Source of the DNA: Pyxidicoccus trucidator
Lineage (GTDB): Bacteria; Myxococcota; Myxococcia; Myxococcales; Myxococcaceae
Assembly (NCBI RefSeq): GCF_010894435.1
Contig: NZ_JAAIXZ010000002.1
Span: 496,001-560,000 of the forward strand
Direction of reading: 5' to 3'
Length of the DNA: 64,000 nt
Shown here: piece by piece, positions 32,272 to 41,178 of the stretch
How the letters are laid out: every line of letters begins with the position of its first letter
Position numbering within the stretch: the stretch's first letter is position 1
Made by a program: the position numbers and the translations under genes
Notes under the pieces: model-generated
What the model was told of the DNA's origin: nothing
The model's database searches: none
What the model saw: the letters and a program-made list of their open reading frames with translations, nothing else

Positions 32272-34907
32272 AGCGCGTCCTCCAGCTCCCAGCCGTTCCG
32301 GTTCCACTCCTGCGTGACACTGTTGCTCTCGGCGTGGCCGAACATGAAGAAGCGCGCCCACAGCGGCGAGTCGCCCAGGCCCTGCGGCACCACACGCACC
32401 TGGTGCAGACCGGGCGCCAGGTCCTCGCCCAGCGTCACCGACACGGTGCGCGCGTACCACCGTGCCTGCGGACGGCCCGCGGGCGTGGCCGGCGCCTTGG
32501 TGGAGCGGGGCAGCGGCAGCACACGCGTCGCGCGCGTCACCCGGGGCAGCAGCACCCCGCTGCGGCGGAGCGGCTGGCCGTTGTCCAGCACCACGGACAG
32601 CTGCTGCTGCGCGGAGCTCTCCGGCTGCTGCGTGTAGACGATGATGTTGACGGTGACGGCGCCCACGCCCGGCTTGCGCACGGGCACGCGCAGGCCCTCG
32701 CCGTCCATCCGGTACACGGTGCGAGCGCCCAGGCCGCTGCCCTCGACAGGCGGCCGGTTGAGCGTGGCCGTCAGCCCTTCTGCGGTGGTGCGCAGCATGA
32801 CCTCGTGCTCACCGGGCGGCAGTGGCGGCAGAAGCTCCCGGGTGCGCGTGGAGCGCAGCGTCCAGCGGTGCACCGGCTCGCCGTTGAGGATGACTTCCAC
32901 CTCGCTGCCCAGCCCCTCCGCGCCCTCCAGCGACAGGCGCAGCTCCGGCCGCGACGGCGAGCGCGCGTCGAACCGCGTGCGCACCGCGCGCCCCGGCGTC
33001 AGCAGCGTGGACAGCGCGCGGGCCGCGTCGCCGGCACCCTGGATGGGCTCCAGCACCTCCTGAGTGTCGGGGCTGCCCAGGGGCTTGAGCACCACCGTGT
33101 TGCCGGAAGGCGGCGGCGACACCGTCTCCAGGCCCTCGGGCTCCAGGCGCACCTGGCTCAGCAGCTCCAGCCGCGCCCCGCGTCGGGTCAGCTCCGTCAC
33201 GTTGGCCGGACGCATGGGGTGCCAGCTCCGCTTCTCCAGCGGCGCGTTGCGCCAGCGCACCCCTTGCAGCCCTTCTTCCAGGTACGGCGCCAGGCCGGCC
33301 AGTCCGCCTTGCGCGGGCAGGAAGGTGGAGAGGAACACCGCCGTGGGCTTCGAGGCGTGCAGGCGCACCTTGCGCGCCCCGGCCGGCAGGAACACCCGCG
33401 CGCTGGTGGGCACGGACACCGGCGTCGGCCGGTCCGTCACCTCACCCGTGCCCGCGTCGGCCGTGGCCGCGAGTCCCTCCGAGCACGGCAGCCGCTGTCC
33501 CGGAAGCCGCGGCACGTCGGCGCTCTCGAAGCTCGCGGGCTGGGGCACCACGTCCATGCGCGTCTGGCCCATCACCTTGCCGCGCGCGTCCAGTACCGTG
33601 AGGAGCACGTCGGACGGCTTCTCGTCAGCGGCGCCGGTGACGCCGAGCCGCCGCGCGTCCAGCCGCAGCAGACGCCCGGCCGGGTCCATCGCCGCGTCGA
33701 CCTCCAGCTCCAGCGTGGCGCAGCCGGGGCCGGTGACGAACGCCTCGGTGCGGCGCGTGTCGGGCAGCCAGGCGATGCGCGCATCGGGTTGGATGGTGGC
33801 GCGCAGCTCGGACGGAGCGAGCCACGCTCCCGCGGGCCCCTCCACCGTGTAGCGCAGGTCTTCCGTGCCCGCGTTGTGGATGGAGAGCGTGTGCAGCCCC
33901 TCCGGCACGTCGAGCACATGGGACACCGGAGCGCCGCTGCCCAGCGCGGGCACCTCCCAGGTGCGCTCCGCCCCGGTGGGGCCCAGTGCGCGTACGGTGA
34001 CGGGGCCCGCTGGCGTGGGCGTGCCGCCCTCGGTGTCCGGCGTGGTGCTCCACAGCCACAGCACCGCCTGCGTGGGGCCGTTGACGTTGAGGGCCACCGC
34101 GCCGCCCGCGCCCAGTCGCTCCTGCGCGGACTCGGCCACCTCCACCAGCGGCAGGCGGAACGGGGTGCGGTAGACGGGCTCGATGAAGTAGTCGGCGCCG
34201 GCCTCACCCTCCGCGCTCAGCCGCTCCCACTTCTCCTCCGCCAGCTTGTGCCGCGTCTCCGCGGACAGCTTCTCGAAGGGCAGGAAGGTGGTTCGCTCCA
34301 CGCGCTCCTCGGCGCGCTGGTCGGCCACGCGCTGCGAGGAGAGCAGCGGCAGCCGTCGCTGAGTGCGCACGTACACGCGCACCAGCAGCGTGCCGTGGGT
34401 GCCCGCCGGCTTGAGGTACATCACCGCATTCTTCGTGCGCGGCGGCGGCGGCAGGCGGACGAGGAACTCGCGCTCGTCCGTCACCTGGACGTTGGGGTCC
34501 GTGACGAAGGCGCTCTCCTGCAGCCAGGTGCCGTCCTCCTGGGGCTGGGCCTTGCTCTGCCGTGTGCGGGTGAAGAGGGGCTTCTCCAGCAGCACCTGGG
34601 CCGGGTCGCGCAGCAGCAGCTTGAGGCCGTACTGGTACTGGCGCTCGGGGCCGTAGGTGGTGCCGTCCGGCAGCATGAGGTGTGTGACGACGCGAAGCTC
34701 CTCGGCGTCCGAGGGCACCTTGACGCGCATCTCCTCGCCCGCCGTCAGCCGGTAGAAGACGAGCCGCTCGGCGCGGGCGAACTTGTCGTCGCGCACTGCG
34801 GCGGTGGAGCCGGCGCTGCGCACCACGCTCGCGCTGGCGGCATAGATGAGCGCCAGGGTGACAGCCAGACCCACCAGGGCCAGCAGGGCGCGGGACTTCG
34901 TCTTCAT
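32268..34907 (-). CDS. Membrane-anchored periplasmic beta-rich protein of the polymer locus
   Basis: The product has 879 residues. An N-terminal signal anchor (MKTKSRALLALVGLAVTLAL) precedes a long extracytoplasmic region. The rest is almost wholly beta-strand in character with repeated jelly-roll-like units (for example VRLHASKPTAVFLSTFLP, LRLSLEGAEGLGSEVEVILN, PPGEHEVMLRTTAEG), reminiscent of carbohydrate- or polymer-binding domains. I recognise no family. TGGAGGGACGCCG precedes the ATG, which overlaps the PgsC-like stop by four bases (ATGA); its own stop overlaps the next GTG start. In B. subtilis the third Pgs component, PgsA, is also a membrane-anchored extracellular protein, but no similarity to PgsA was seen. 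A periplasmic scaffold between synthase and outer-membrane exporter is a reasonable guess. Confidence 0.78.
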   Translation of the reverse strand: MKTKSRALLALVGLAVTLALIYAASASVVRSAGSTAAVRDDKFARAERLVFYRLTAGEEMRVKVPSDAEELRVVTHLMLPDGTTYGPERQYQYGLKLLLRDPAQVLLEKPLFTRTRQSKAQPQEDGTWLQESAFVTDPNVQVTDEREFLVRLPPPPRTKNAVMYLKPAGTHGTLLVRVYVRTQRRLPLLSSQRVADQRAEERVERTTFLPFEKLSAETRHKLAEEKWERLSAEGEAGADYFIEPVYRTPFRLPLVEVAESAQERLGAGGAVALNVNGPTQAVLWLWSTTPDTEGGTPTPAGPVTVRALGPTGAERTWEVPALGSGAPVSHVLDVPEGLHTLSIHNAGTEDLRYTVEGPAGAWLAPSELRATIQPDARIAWLPDTRRTEAFVTGPGCATLELEVDAAMDPAGRLLRLDARRLGVTGAADEKPSDVLLTVLDARGKVMGQTRMDVVPQPASFESADVPRLPGQRLPCSEGLAATADAGTGEVTDRPTPVSVPTSARVFLPAGARKVRLHASKPTAVFLSTFLPAQGGLAGLAPYLEEGLQGVRWRNAPLEKRSWHPMRPANVTELTRRGARLELLSQVRLEPEGLETVSPPPSGNTVVLKPLGSPDTQEVLEPIQGAGDAARALSTLLTPGRAVRTRFDARSPSRPELRLSLEGAEGLGSEVEVILNGEPVHRWTLRSTRTRELLPPLPPGEHEVMLRTTAEGLTATLNRPPVEGSGLGARTVYRMDGEGLRVPVRKPGVGAVTVNIIVYTQQPESSAQQQLSVVLDNGQPLRRSGVLLPRVTRATRVLPLPRSTKAPATPAGRPQARWYARTVSVTLGEDLAPGLHQVRVVPQGLGDSPLWARFFMFGHAESNSVTQEWNRNGWELEDAL

Positions 34908-37900
34908 CGGCGTCCCTCCACGGACGTCAGCTCTCCGGTGAGCAACACCGGGCGACGGTGGCGCAGCGCCTCGTCCACGGCGGCCTCCAGCCCCTCGACT
35001 CCGGCCACCAGCTCCACCCGCTTCAGCGGCGACGGGTGCTGCTGGAGGAAGTACACGCCGCGCAGCACGTGCCGGCCCTGGCGCGCCTCCACCACCAGCC
35101 AGGGCAGTCCGTGCGACGCGCTGTAGCCCGCGCGCACCGACTGCGTCACCGGCCCGGCGCGGCCCGCCCGGGCGAGCATCCGAAGCTCATGCACGTTCTG
35201 CTGCAAGAGGTAGCGCTCGGCGCTCGCGGTGAGCGCGGCGAAGCGCTCCTGAAGCGCGGCGGGAGCGGGCCGAGACGACACGCGCAGGCCCGGCTTGAGC
35301 AGCGCCTGGAGCGGCGAGTCCTCGGCTGGCACCGGCCGCGTCAGCCCCGCCAGGGCCAGCTCCGAGGCAACGAGGCGTGGGCCCACGAAGGCGCCGCGCA
35401 GCGGCTCGGAAAGCCACAGCGTGGCGGTGTGCGCGCCGCCGAAGGTGCGGGAGAAGGCCGCTTGCGGGCTCGCGTCCGACAGGCCGGCCAGCTCCGGCGA
35501 ACCATCGTGGTAGCGCACGCGCGAGGACAGCCACCCCAGCGGTCCACTCTTCGCCAGCAGCCGCTCCAGGTCCGCGGGACGCTGCCCCGGCTGGAGCACC
35601 GGGCCCCCCACGTCCACCAGCACGTCGGCATTCACGGCCGGGCGGCCTGAGAAGCCGCGCACCTGGAGGACCAGGCCGCTTCCCTCAGGCAGCGCCCGGT
35701 GCACGGCCTGGTGGAAGGCCTGGAAGGTGGTGCGCAGGTGGCCCTGGGTGGCCGCATGGAGCGCCCCCGTCGAGCCCTCCGGCGTGGCCACCACCAGCGC
35801 ACGGGCGCGCGCCTCGTGCCACGCCTCCAGCGCCACGGCCAGCGTGCCCTGCTCGCGGTCCGGCACGGGCACTCCGAAGGCGAGCGTCCCCGTGCCGGGG
35901 CGCACCAGCAGCGAAGCGCCCGCGCGGCCAAAGTTGCCCTCCGTGTCCGTCACCCACCAGCAGGGGCCCGTGTCCGCGCAGTCCTCCACGGGCCTCACCA
36001 CCATGCCCATGAGGCCCGCCATGGCCGAGGCCCAGCGCGCGTGCAGCGACTCCGGCACCGTCGCCCCGCCATTGCCCAGCAGCGGCGCGGCCACCTGCTG
36101 CTCCAGCACCAGCAGCTCGGCGTCGGTGGGCTGGGGCGCGGCGCCCTCCGCGTACGGCGCGGACTCCTCGGGTGACAGCAGCGCGGAGCGGACCTGCACC
36201 TGGGTGAGGGGCGCGGGCAGCTCCGGCAGGCCCTCCAGCGCCACCGTGGCCAGGTCATGCGGGTGCGCGCGCAGCACGCTCAGTCGCGCCTCGCCCCAGG
36301 ACAGGCCGGGCTCGGGCGGGGCCGCGTCGGTGGTGGCTGTTCCGGGCCACAGCGACTTCAAGGACTCGGGAGTCTGCCCGCCGGGTACGTGGAGCAGTGC
36401 CCCGCCGCGAGCCAGCGACGTGTCGGCGCGCACCTGGACGCGCTCGCTCGCGGACAGCGCCACGTGCGCGCTGCGCAGGGGTGCGTCCGGCTCATTCAGG
36501 GCGTCACCCGTCACCAGTCCGGCGGCGGACGTGTCCACGCCGCTGGCGATGATGGCGCGGCACCGCACGCGCTCGCACAGGGTGGCGGCGGCCTCGGCAC
36601 TGGGAGCCTCGGTCAGCGGACGGGGCACCTCCAGCACGGGCCCGGGAGCGCCCGGCACCAGCACGGCGGTGTCCCAGCCCAGCTTCCCTTCGAGGCGCTC
36701 GCGCTCCACCAGTGCGAAGCGTGCGGGGGCTCCCGGCGGGGTGGCCAGCGGGCGCAGCTCCAGGCCCAGGGCCTGGGCGCGCTCACGCACCGTGCGCTCC
36801 GCCTCCAGGTCCCCGGACTCCAGCCATGCGCCCGCGGCGCGCCACAGCGCGACGTACTGGCGCAGCTCTCCGTTGCGCCGGCGCAGCGGCACACCGCTGG
36901 CGTCATTCTCGCGCGCGGTGGCATGCGCCAGCGCCATGACGCCCAGGGGGCTCTTGTCCAGGCCCAGTCCCGGGGCCCGCGCCGTCAGGGTCTCCGCGGT
37001 CAGCGCGGTGGCCGGGCGGGGCTCCACCAGCGACAGGCCGAAGCCCACCAGGCTGCCCACGACGAAGCCCGCCAGCGACGTGTGCACCGTGGCCAGCATC
37101 ACCCGGGCCACGGCCTGCTTCTGGAGAATCTTGACCGCCAGCAGCGTGGGCACCAGGTAGCCGAAGCCGAACAGGTCCGTCACCTTCAGCCCCGGCACGC
37201 GGCCGCCCAGCGCCCAGCCGATGCCCCACTTCACGACGAAGCCGAGGAAGAAGACGAGCACCGTCTTCCGGGGGCCTTCCAGGTTGAGGGTGCGCAGGCC
37301 CGGCATCGCCAGCAGGGCGCGGGTGCCACCCACCAGCAGCAGCACCTCCAGCAGCGTGGCCACCAGCTTGGCCGGCTCCAGCCACGTCAGCGCCAGCAGC
37401 GCCGGCACGAGGATGCCGTTGAAGTCCCAGCCGTAGTTCAGGTTGAAGCGCGCGGCCAGCAGCGCCGTGGTGAGCAGGATGATGTACGCCTTCGGACTGG
37501 CCAGGAAGTCCTGCGCCACGTCCTCGTACATCAGCTCCAGGCTGGAGAAGGACAGGTTGGTGGCGGGCAGCAGCACGAAGCGCAGCAGCGCGTAGGTGAG
37601 GACCACCGGCACGCCCACCTGCCACAGTCCGCGCCGCAGCTTCAGCTTCCAGAAGGCGTTGGCCGTGAGTGGCACCAGCACCAGGCCGATGCTGTGCAGG
37701 CTGCGGTCCAGCGCGAACGACGTGCCCCACTGGGCGTCCAGCCACCGGCCGAAGTGGGGCAGCAGCACCGCCTCGCTCAGCGCGCGCACCAGCACGCTGG
37801 AGAGGACGATGGCGAAGAAGCGGTCTCTTCCGAAGAACTCGCTCCAGGCGCCTGTACGGCTCATGCCCGCGGAGAGCGCCAGCGCGAGCGCGTAGGTGAG

Positions 37901-38107
37901 CATCGCCTCCGCCACGACGGTGACGCCCGCCTCGGGGTGGATGACGAAGACGGAGGCCAGATAGCCAGGCACCACCAGGCCCACGAACACCCACCCGAAC
38001 GTCTCGGTGAGCAGGGCGAGGATGAGCACGCCAACGAGCACCGCCGCCAGAATGGAGGTGTCGAGGCTGTAGGCCGGGAACAGGGTCAATGTGGAGAAGA
38101 GCGCCAT
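34904..38107 (-). CDS. pgsC: PgsC/CapC-like membrane protein with repeated module and large C-terminal region
   Basis: The product has 1067 residues; a usual PgsC has about 150. The first 365 residues hold about ten membrane segments. Three contain the CapC-type motif G-[LIY]-[LV]-V-P-x-[YL]-L-A: VGLVVPGYLA (42-51), NGILVPALLA (230-239) and FGYLVPTLLA (315-324). This implies internal duplication of a CapC module. Residues 366-1067 are soluble, with alternating helix/strand sequence and no recognised motif. The ATG at 38107 is preceded by GGAG at seven bases; a TTG six codons earlier is listed by frame only. As first gene of the operon it is followed by genes with overlapping ends. In known systems PgsC partners PgsB in polymerisation and inner-membrane transfer. 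Confidence 0.84.
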   Translation of the reverse strand: MALFSTLTLFPAYSLDTSILAAVLVGVLILALLTETFGWVFVGLVVPGYLASVFVIHPEAGVTVVAEAMLTYALALALSAGMSRTGAWSEFFGRDRFFAIVLSSVLVRALSEAVLLPHFGRWLDAQWGTSFALDRSLHSIGLVLVPLTANAFWKLKLRRGLWQVGVPVVLTYALLRFVLLPATNLSFSSLELMYEDVAQDFLASPKAYIILLTTALLAARFNLNYGWDFNGILVPALLALTWLEPAKLVATLLEVLLLVGGTRALLAMPGLRTLNLEGPRKTVLVFFLGFVVKWGIGWALGGRVPGLKVTDLFGFGYLVPTLLAVKILQKQAVARVMLATVHTSLAGFVVGSLVGFGLSLVEPRPATALTAETLTARAPGLGLDKSPLGVMALAHATARENDASGVPLRRRNGELRQYVALWRAAGAWLESGDLEAERTVRERAQALGLELRPLATPPGAPARFALVERERLEGKLGWDTAVLVPGAPGPVLEVPRPLTEAPSAEAAATLCERVRCRAIIASGVDTSAAGLVTGDALNEPDAPLRSAHVALSASERVQVRADTSLARGGALLHVPGGQTPESLKSLWPGTATTDAAPPEPGLSWGEARLSVLRAHPHDLATVALEGLPELPAPLTQVQVRSALLSPEESAPYAEGAAPQPTDAELLVLEQQVAAPLLGNGGATVPESLHARWASAMAGLMGMVVRPVEDCADTGPCWWVTDTEGNFGRAGASLLVRPGTGTLAFGVPVPDREQGTLAVALEAWHEARARALVVATPEGSTGALHAATQGHLRTTFQAFHQAVHRALPEGSGLVLQVRGFSGRPAVNADVLVDVGGPVLQPGQRPADLERLLAKSGPLGWLSSRVRYHDGSPELAGLSDASPQAAFSRTFGGAHTATLWLSEPLRGAFVGPRLVASELALAGLTRPVPAEDSPLQALLKPGLRVSSRPAPAALQERFAALTASAERYLLQQNVHELRMLARAGRAGPVTQSVRAGYSASHGLPWLVVEARQGRHVLRGVYFLQQHPSPLKRVELVAGVEGLEAAVDEALRHRRPVLLTGELTSVEGRR

Positions 38108-38331
38108 GACGTCGCTCCGCGCCAAGCTAAGGAGCGTCTTCTCACCGGCTAGTAAAGACCCCTCACGGACGAGCCAATCGTCGGCCAGGGAACCGACGAC
38201 ACGCGCTCGACTGCCGGACGGTGGACAGAGCCACCGTCAAAACGTGCAGAAGGGGAATCGCGCGGGCGCGCGGGGGCCCGCGTCAGCGCCTCGTAGGCGC
38301 ACGGCGTGCACGCACCTCGTGCCCGGGTGGA

Positions 38332-39582
38332 TCAGCGACAGGCGGTGAGGCTGGCCACGGCGGGGCACCCCAGGCCATTGCCCGGAAGTGAGCACGGCAC
38401 GGTGTCGGCGAGCGCTGCGATGACGGCGTCCGCCGCGGCGCCGGTGCCGCGCAGCGTCGAGGCCTGCTCCAGGTGGAGGAAGCGGTCGCTGGCGGAAGGC
38501 GCATCGGCGTAGCACGCGTCCCCCGCGCCGTTGTCGATGCGGCCCTGGACGTTGGTGGTGCCACATAGCGCGCGGTGCTTGCCGGAGTCGTCCGGGGCGT
38601 TGCACGAGAAGGCGCGGCGCGGGCCCGCGGGCAGGCGCTGGTTGAGCGCGTCGCGCAGGCGCACGGACAGCGAGCTGGCGCGGTCCTTCGAGGTGCCGTC
38701 ACTGACCACGGCGGCCTCGGGGCCTTCCTCGGACACGTCCATGCCGTGGACGCTCACCGCGATGCCTTGCGGGTAGGCGTCGCGCAGGGCGCGGTGGGCG
38801 GCTGTGAAGAAGTTGTTGGCGTAGTGCGCCACGTCGGACGCGCGCAGGCCGGTGGTGCCGCAGACGCCAGTGGTGCCGCTGCACGGGCTGGCCGCGGCAC
38901 CGGCACAGCGATTGGTGCCGGTGATGAGGAGCGCGCGCGCGCCGAGCGCCACGAGCTGCTCCGCGCCCTGGCGGAGGGTGCCCGCGTCGGAGTCGGCGTG
39001 CGGCGTCTCCAGCCACAAGTCTCGCGCGGGCGCGAGGTTGATGATGAAGGTGCCGCCGCCGCGCGTCCGGTCCTGCTCGGCCAGCACGAGCCACCCGCCG
39101 CCGCTGTCAGCGTCGCGGTAGCTGGAGAGCGAGTAGCCGAGCTGGGCGAAGTCCAGCACGCGCTCCGCGGAAGGACCGGTGGCGAGCAGCTTCCCGAAAG
39201 CCCGCTCGAAGGCGGTGAGCTCGGTGCCACCCGGCTCACGGAAGCCCTCGCTGCCCGAAGCATTGATGGGCACCGTGCCGAGCCACGTGCGCAGGCTTCC
39301 CTGCTGGAGCGGCAGGCCAGCGGGCATGGCACACGCGCTGAGCGGGGCAGGGGTGGCCTCCGGCGTGGGCGTGGTGTCCCCGGCGGAGCCCTCAGTGGTG
39401 CTGGTGCTCGGGAGCGAGGGGCCCGTCGTATCGGGCGTCCTGCCCGGCGCGTTCTCGGACGGCGCGGGGGACTCGGCGCCGGGGGCGTCGGACGACTCCG
39501 TCCCACTGCCAGCGCCTGAGCAGCCGGCGACGGAGAGCAGGATGAGCGAGAGGGCGAGCGAGCGCTTGGAGAAGGGCCTCAT
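38332..39582 (-). CDS. Lipoprotein related to the polymer-locus hydrolase-like protein
   Basis: The product has 416 residues. It starts with a lipoprotein signal (hydrophobic core then LSVAGC), a Ser/Pro/Thr linker to about residue 85, and a folded domain. That domain aligns by eye with the protein at 30916: TGTNRCAG against TATAHRYHG, DVAHYANNFF against DVAHNPDHLF, VSVHGMDV against VQLHGFG, AVVSDGT against AVVSSGT, CGTTNVQGR against GGTQNAQGR, and RFLHLE against HFLHLE. The shared order of His and Glu motifs implies homology and probably a common hydrolase activity. It lies 224 bases upstream of the pgsC-like gene on the same strand, so it may be a separate unit of the same system. An inverted repeat abuts its start codon. 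Confidence 0.8.
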   Translation of the reverse strand: MRPFSKRSLALSLILLSVAGCSGAGSGTESSDAPGAESPAPSENAPGRTPDTTGPSLPSTSTTEGSAGDTTPTPEATPAPLSACAMPAGLPLQQGSLRTWLGTVPINASGSEGFREPGGTELTAFERAFGKLLATGPSAERVLDFAQLGYSLSSYRDADSGGGWLVLAEQDRTRGGGTFIINLAPARDLWLETPHADSDAGTLRQGAEQLVALGARALLITGTNRCAGAAASPCSGTTGVCGTTGLRASDVAHYANNFFTAAHRALRDAYPQGIAVSVHGMDVSEEGPEAAVVSDGTSKDRASSLSVRLRDALNQRLPAGPRRAFSCNAPDDSGKHRALCGTTNVQGRIDNGAGDACYADAPSASDRFLHLEQASTLRGTGAAADAVIAALADTVPCSLPGNGLGCPAVASLTACR

Positions 39583-39609
39583 TGACCAGACCGAACAGCC
39601 GACTGGTCA
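39583..39609. promoter_or_regulatory. Inverted repeat directly upstream of lipoprotein start
   Basis: TGACCAG (39583-39589) and CTGGTCA (39603-39609) are perfect 7-base inverted arms separated by 13 bases. The repeat begins at the base next to the start codon of the lipoprotein at 39582, where no good ribosome-binding site is seen. It could be a repressor operator or an mRNA hairpin masking translation initiation. Confidence 0.4.
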
Positions 39610-39723
39610 GGACCATTCTTCCCAGCACCCTCGACACGGAGCGAGACCTCAGGGGAACGCCCGCATGCCCGCCCCACATCCGGGAGGGTTCATCCCGAGC
39701 CGAGCCCTGGGCCCCGCCGCGCA

Positions 39724-41076
39724 TCAATAGAAGAAGCGCGTCGACAGGATGAGGCGGAGCGCGTTGCCCGCGCCGCCGTCCTGGTCCTGCCTCCTGCCGA
39801 AGAGCAGCTCCGAGCCGAACTCGAAGGAGCGCACGGGGCGCACCTTGAGGTTGCCGGAGAGGTAGTGCGTGCGGTGCAGCGTGGTGCCGGGAAGCGTGTC
39901 GGGCGGGGACGCGTCCAGGAAGCCGTAGACGAATGTCGAGGCGAGCCACTCCGTCCACTGTGGCTCGAGGCCGACATAGAAGCCGAATGAGGACACCGAC
40001 TCCAACCGCCCCGGCGCCACCAGCACCGCGTCGAGCCCCTGTCCCGCCAGGTCGCCGACGTAGCTGGCCATGCCGGCGCCGTAGTGGACCTGGGCCGATA
40101 CGCGCCAGCCAGAGGGCCTCCACGTCCAGAGCCCGTTCAACATGACGCCCCGGCCCAGCGTCATGTCCTCGTCGCCGCCGAGCTCGTAGTAGGCGAGCCA
40201 CCGCGCCAGCGCCGCCAGCCGGAGGTTGCGGCCGTCGCCGAAGTCCCACTCCAGCGCGCCCGCGACGTCCGGCAGGGGCATGCGCACCTGCTCCGTGTCG
40301 GTGTTGGCGAGCGTGAGGTCCGGCTGCGGTCGCTCCAGCGACACCTGCACCAGCAGCGGCCCCAGCGTGGGGCCATAGCGCAGCATCTCCCGCCGCGCGG
40401 CCAGCATGGAGCCGGGCCCCTGGAAGTCGAGCGTGTCGGGGATGGACTCCAGCCCCATGAAGGTGGACCACTTCCGCCCGGCGAGCAGCGGGCCGACGAC
40501 GGCGTACACCTCGTAGACGCGGAAGTCGCCGCCGCTGGAGCCCTCGCCGTAGAAGTCACCGGACACGTGGCCGATGAGGGGCCCCAGCCTGGACAGCTTG
40601 CCGCCCTCGAAGAAGAGGCGGCTCTGCTTCGCGTTGAAGTTGAGGTTCGGCCCGCGCAGCTGGGTGTCGATGGGGATGGAGGAGGGGACGAAGTCCTCCT
40701 CGTTGAGGATGGGCCGGAAGTCGTAGTTGACGTCCACCTTGATGCGGCCCCGGAAGGTGACGTAGCCGCGCTTCAGGTCCTCCTCGGTGGCCTGGCCCGT
40801 CCTGACGACGATGCCCGTGAGGTCCGGGTCGATGATGGCGCCTGGGACCTCCTCGGGCGCCTGCTCCGTCTTGGGAGGCTCGGGCTCCTCGGACTTGGTG
40901 GCCTCCTCTGCGATGGACGTGCCCCCGTCAGGCGCGACGGGTGGGGGCGCCTGTTCATCGCCCGCGAGTGTCTCGGGGAGTCCCGCGTCGGGCACGTCCG
41001 GGGCGGGGAAGGCGAGGGCGGGGCTCGCGGCGAGGGCCAGCATCCACAACACCGCCAGCTGGCTGGCTCTCCGCAT
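39724..41076 (-). CDS. DcaP-like outer-membrane porin
   Basis: The product has 450 residues with a signal peptide (LAVLWMLALAASPALA). A Pro/Glu-rich linker to about residue 95 precedes a beta-barrel. The barrel has the signature order of DcaP-type porins: GRIKVDVNYDF, SRLFFEGG, GHVSGDFYG, FRVYEVYAVVGPLLAGRKWS, then DTLDFQGPG. The last residue pattern (LILSTRFFY) is a typical outer-membrane C-terminal aromatic signal. DcaP-family porins form trimers that take up negatively charged solutes such as dicarboxylates. It is 141 bases upstream of the lipoprotein gene on the same strand. Whether it belongs with the polymer genes, for instance as an uptake pore for fragments, is unknown. The acidic linker is longer than in most family members. 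Confidence 0.82.
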   Translation of the reverse strand: MRRASQLAVLWMLALAASPALAFPAPDVPDAGLPETLAGDEQAPPPVAPDGGTSIAEEATKSEEPEPPKTEQAPEEVPGAIIDPDLTGIVVRTGQATEEDLKRGYVTFRGRIKVDVNYDFRPILNEEDFVPSSIPIDTQLRGPNLNFNAKQSRLFFEGGKLSRLGPLIGHVSGDFYGEGSSGGDFRVYEVYAVVGPLLAGRKWSTFMGLESIPDTLDFQGPGSMLAARREMLRYGPTLGPLLVQVSLERPQPDLTLANTDTEQVRMPLPDVAGALEWDFGDGRNLRLAALARWLAYYELGGDEDMTLGRGVMLNGLWTWRPSGWRVSAQVHYGAGMASYVGDLAGQGLDAVLVAPGRLESVSSFGFYVGLEPQWTEWLASTFVYGFLDASPPDTLPGTTLHRTHYLSGNLKVRPVRSFEFGSELLFGRRQDQDGGAGNALRLILSTRFFY

Positions 41077-41178
41077 GCGGCGCCCTCCACGACTTCCGAC
41101 GCGGCGGAAGCTGGGAGGGGAGGATGCGGAGTCAGCGCTGGGGCAGCACCACGGCCCCGGGTGCCGCCTGGATGTCGG

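Noticed and set aside
28603..32637. A plus-strand open frame of over 1300 codons antisense to the 1672-residue gene and its upstream neighbours.
   Set aside because: The product is Arg/His/Gln/Leu-rich with no domain, signal or ribosome-binding site. Long antisense frames are expected in DNA with such extreme third-position GC. The minus strand has signal peptides, domain motifs and tightly overlapping starts.
31986..38152. Long plus-strand frames (over 1000 and over 600 codons) opposite the 879- and 1067-residue genes.
   Set aside because: No recognisable domain and composition typical of frame shadows; the minus-strand proteins have membrane segments and signal anchors in register with start codons.
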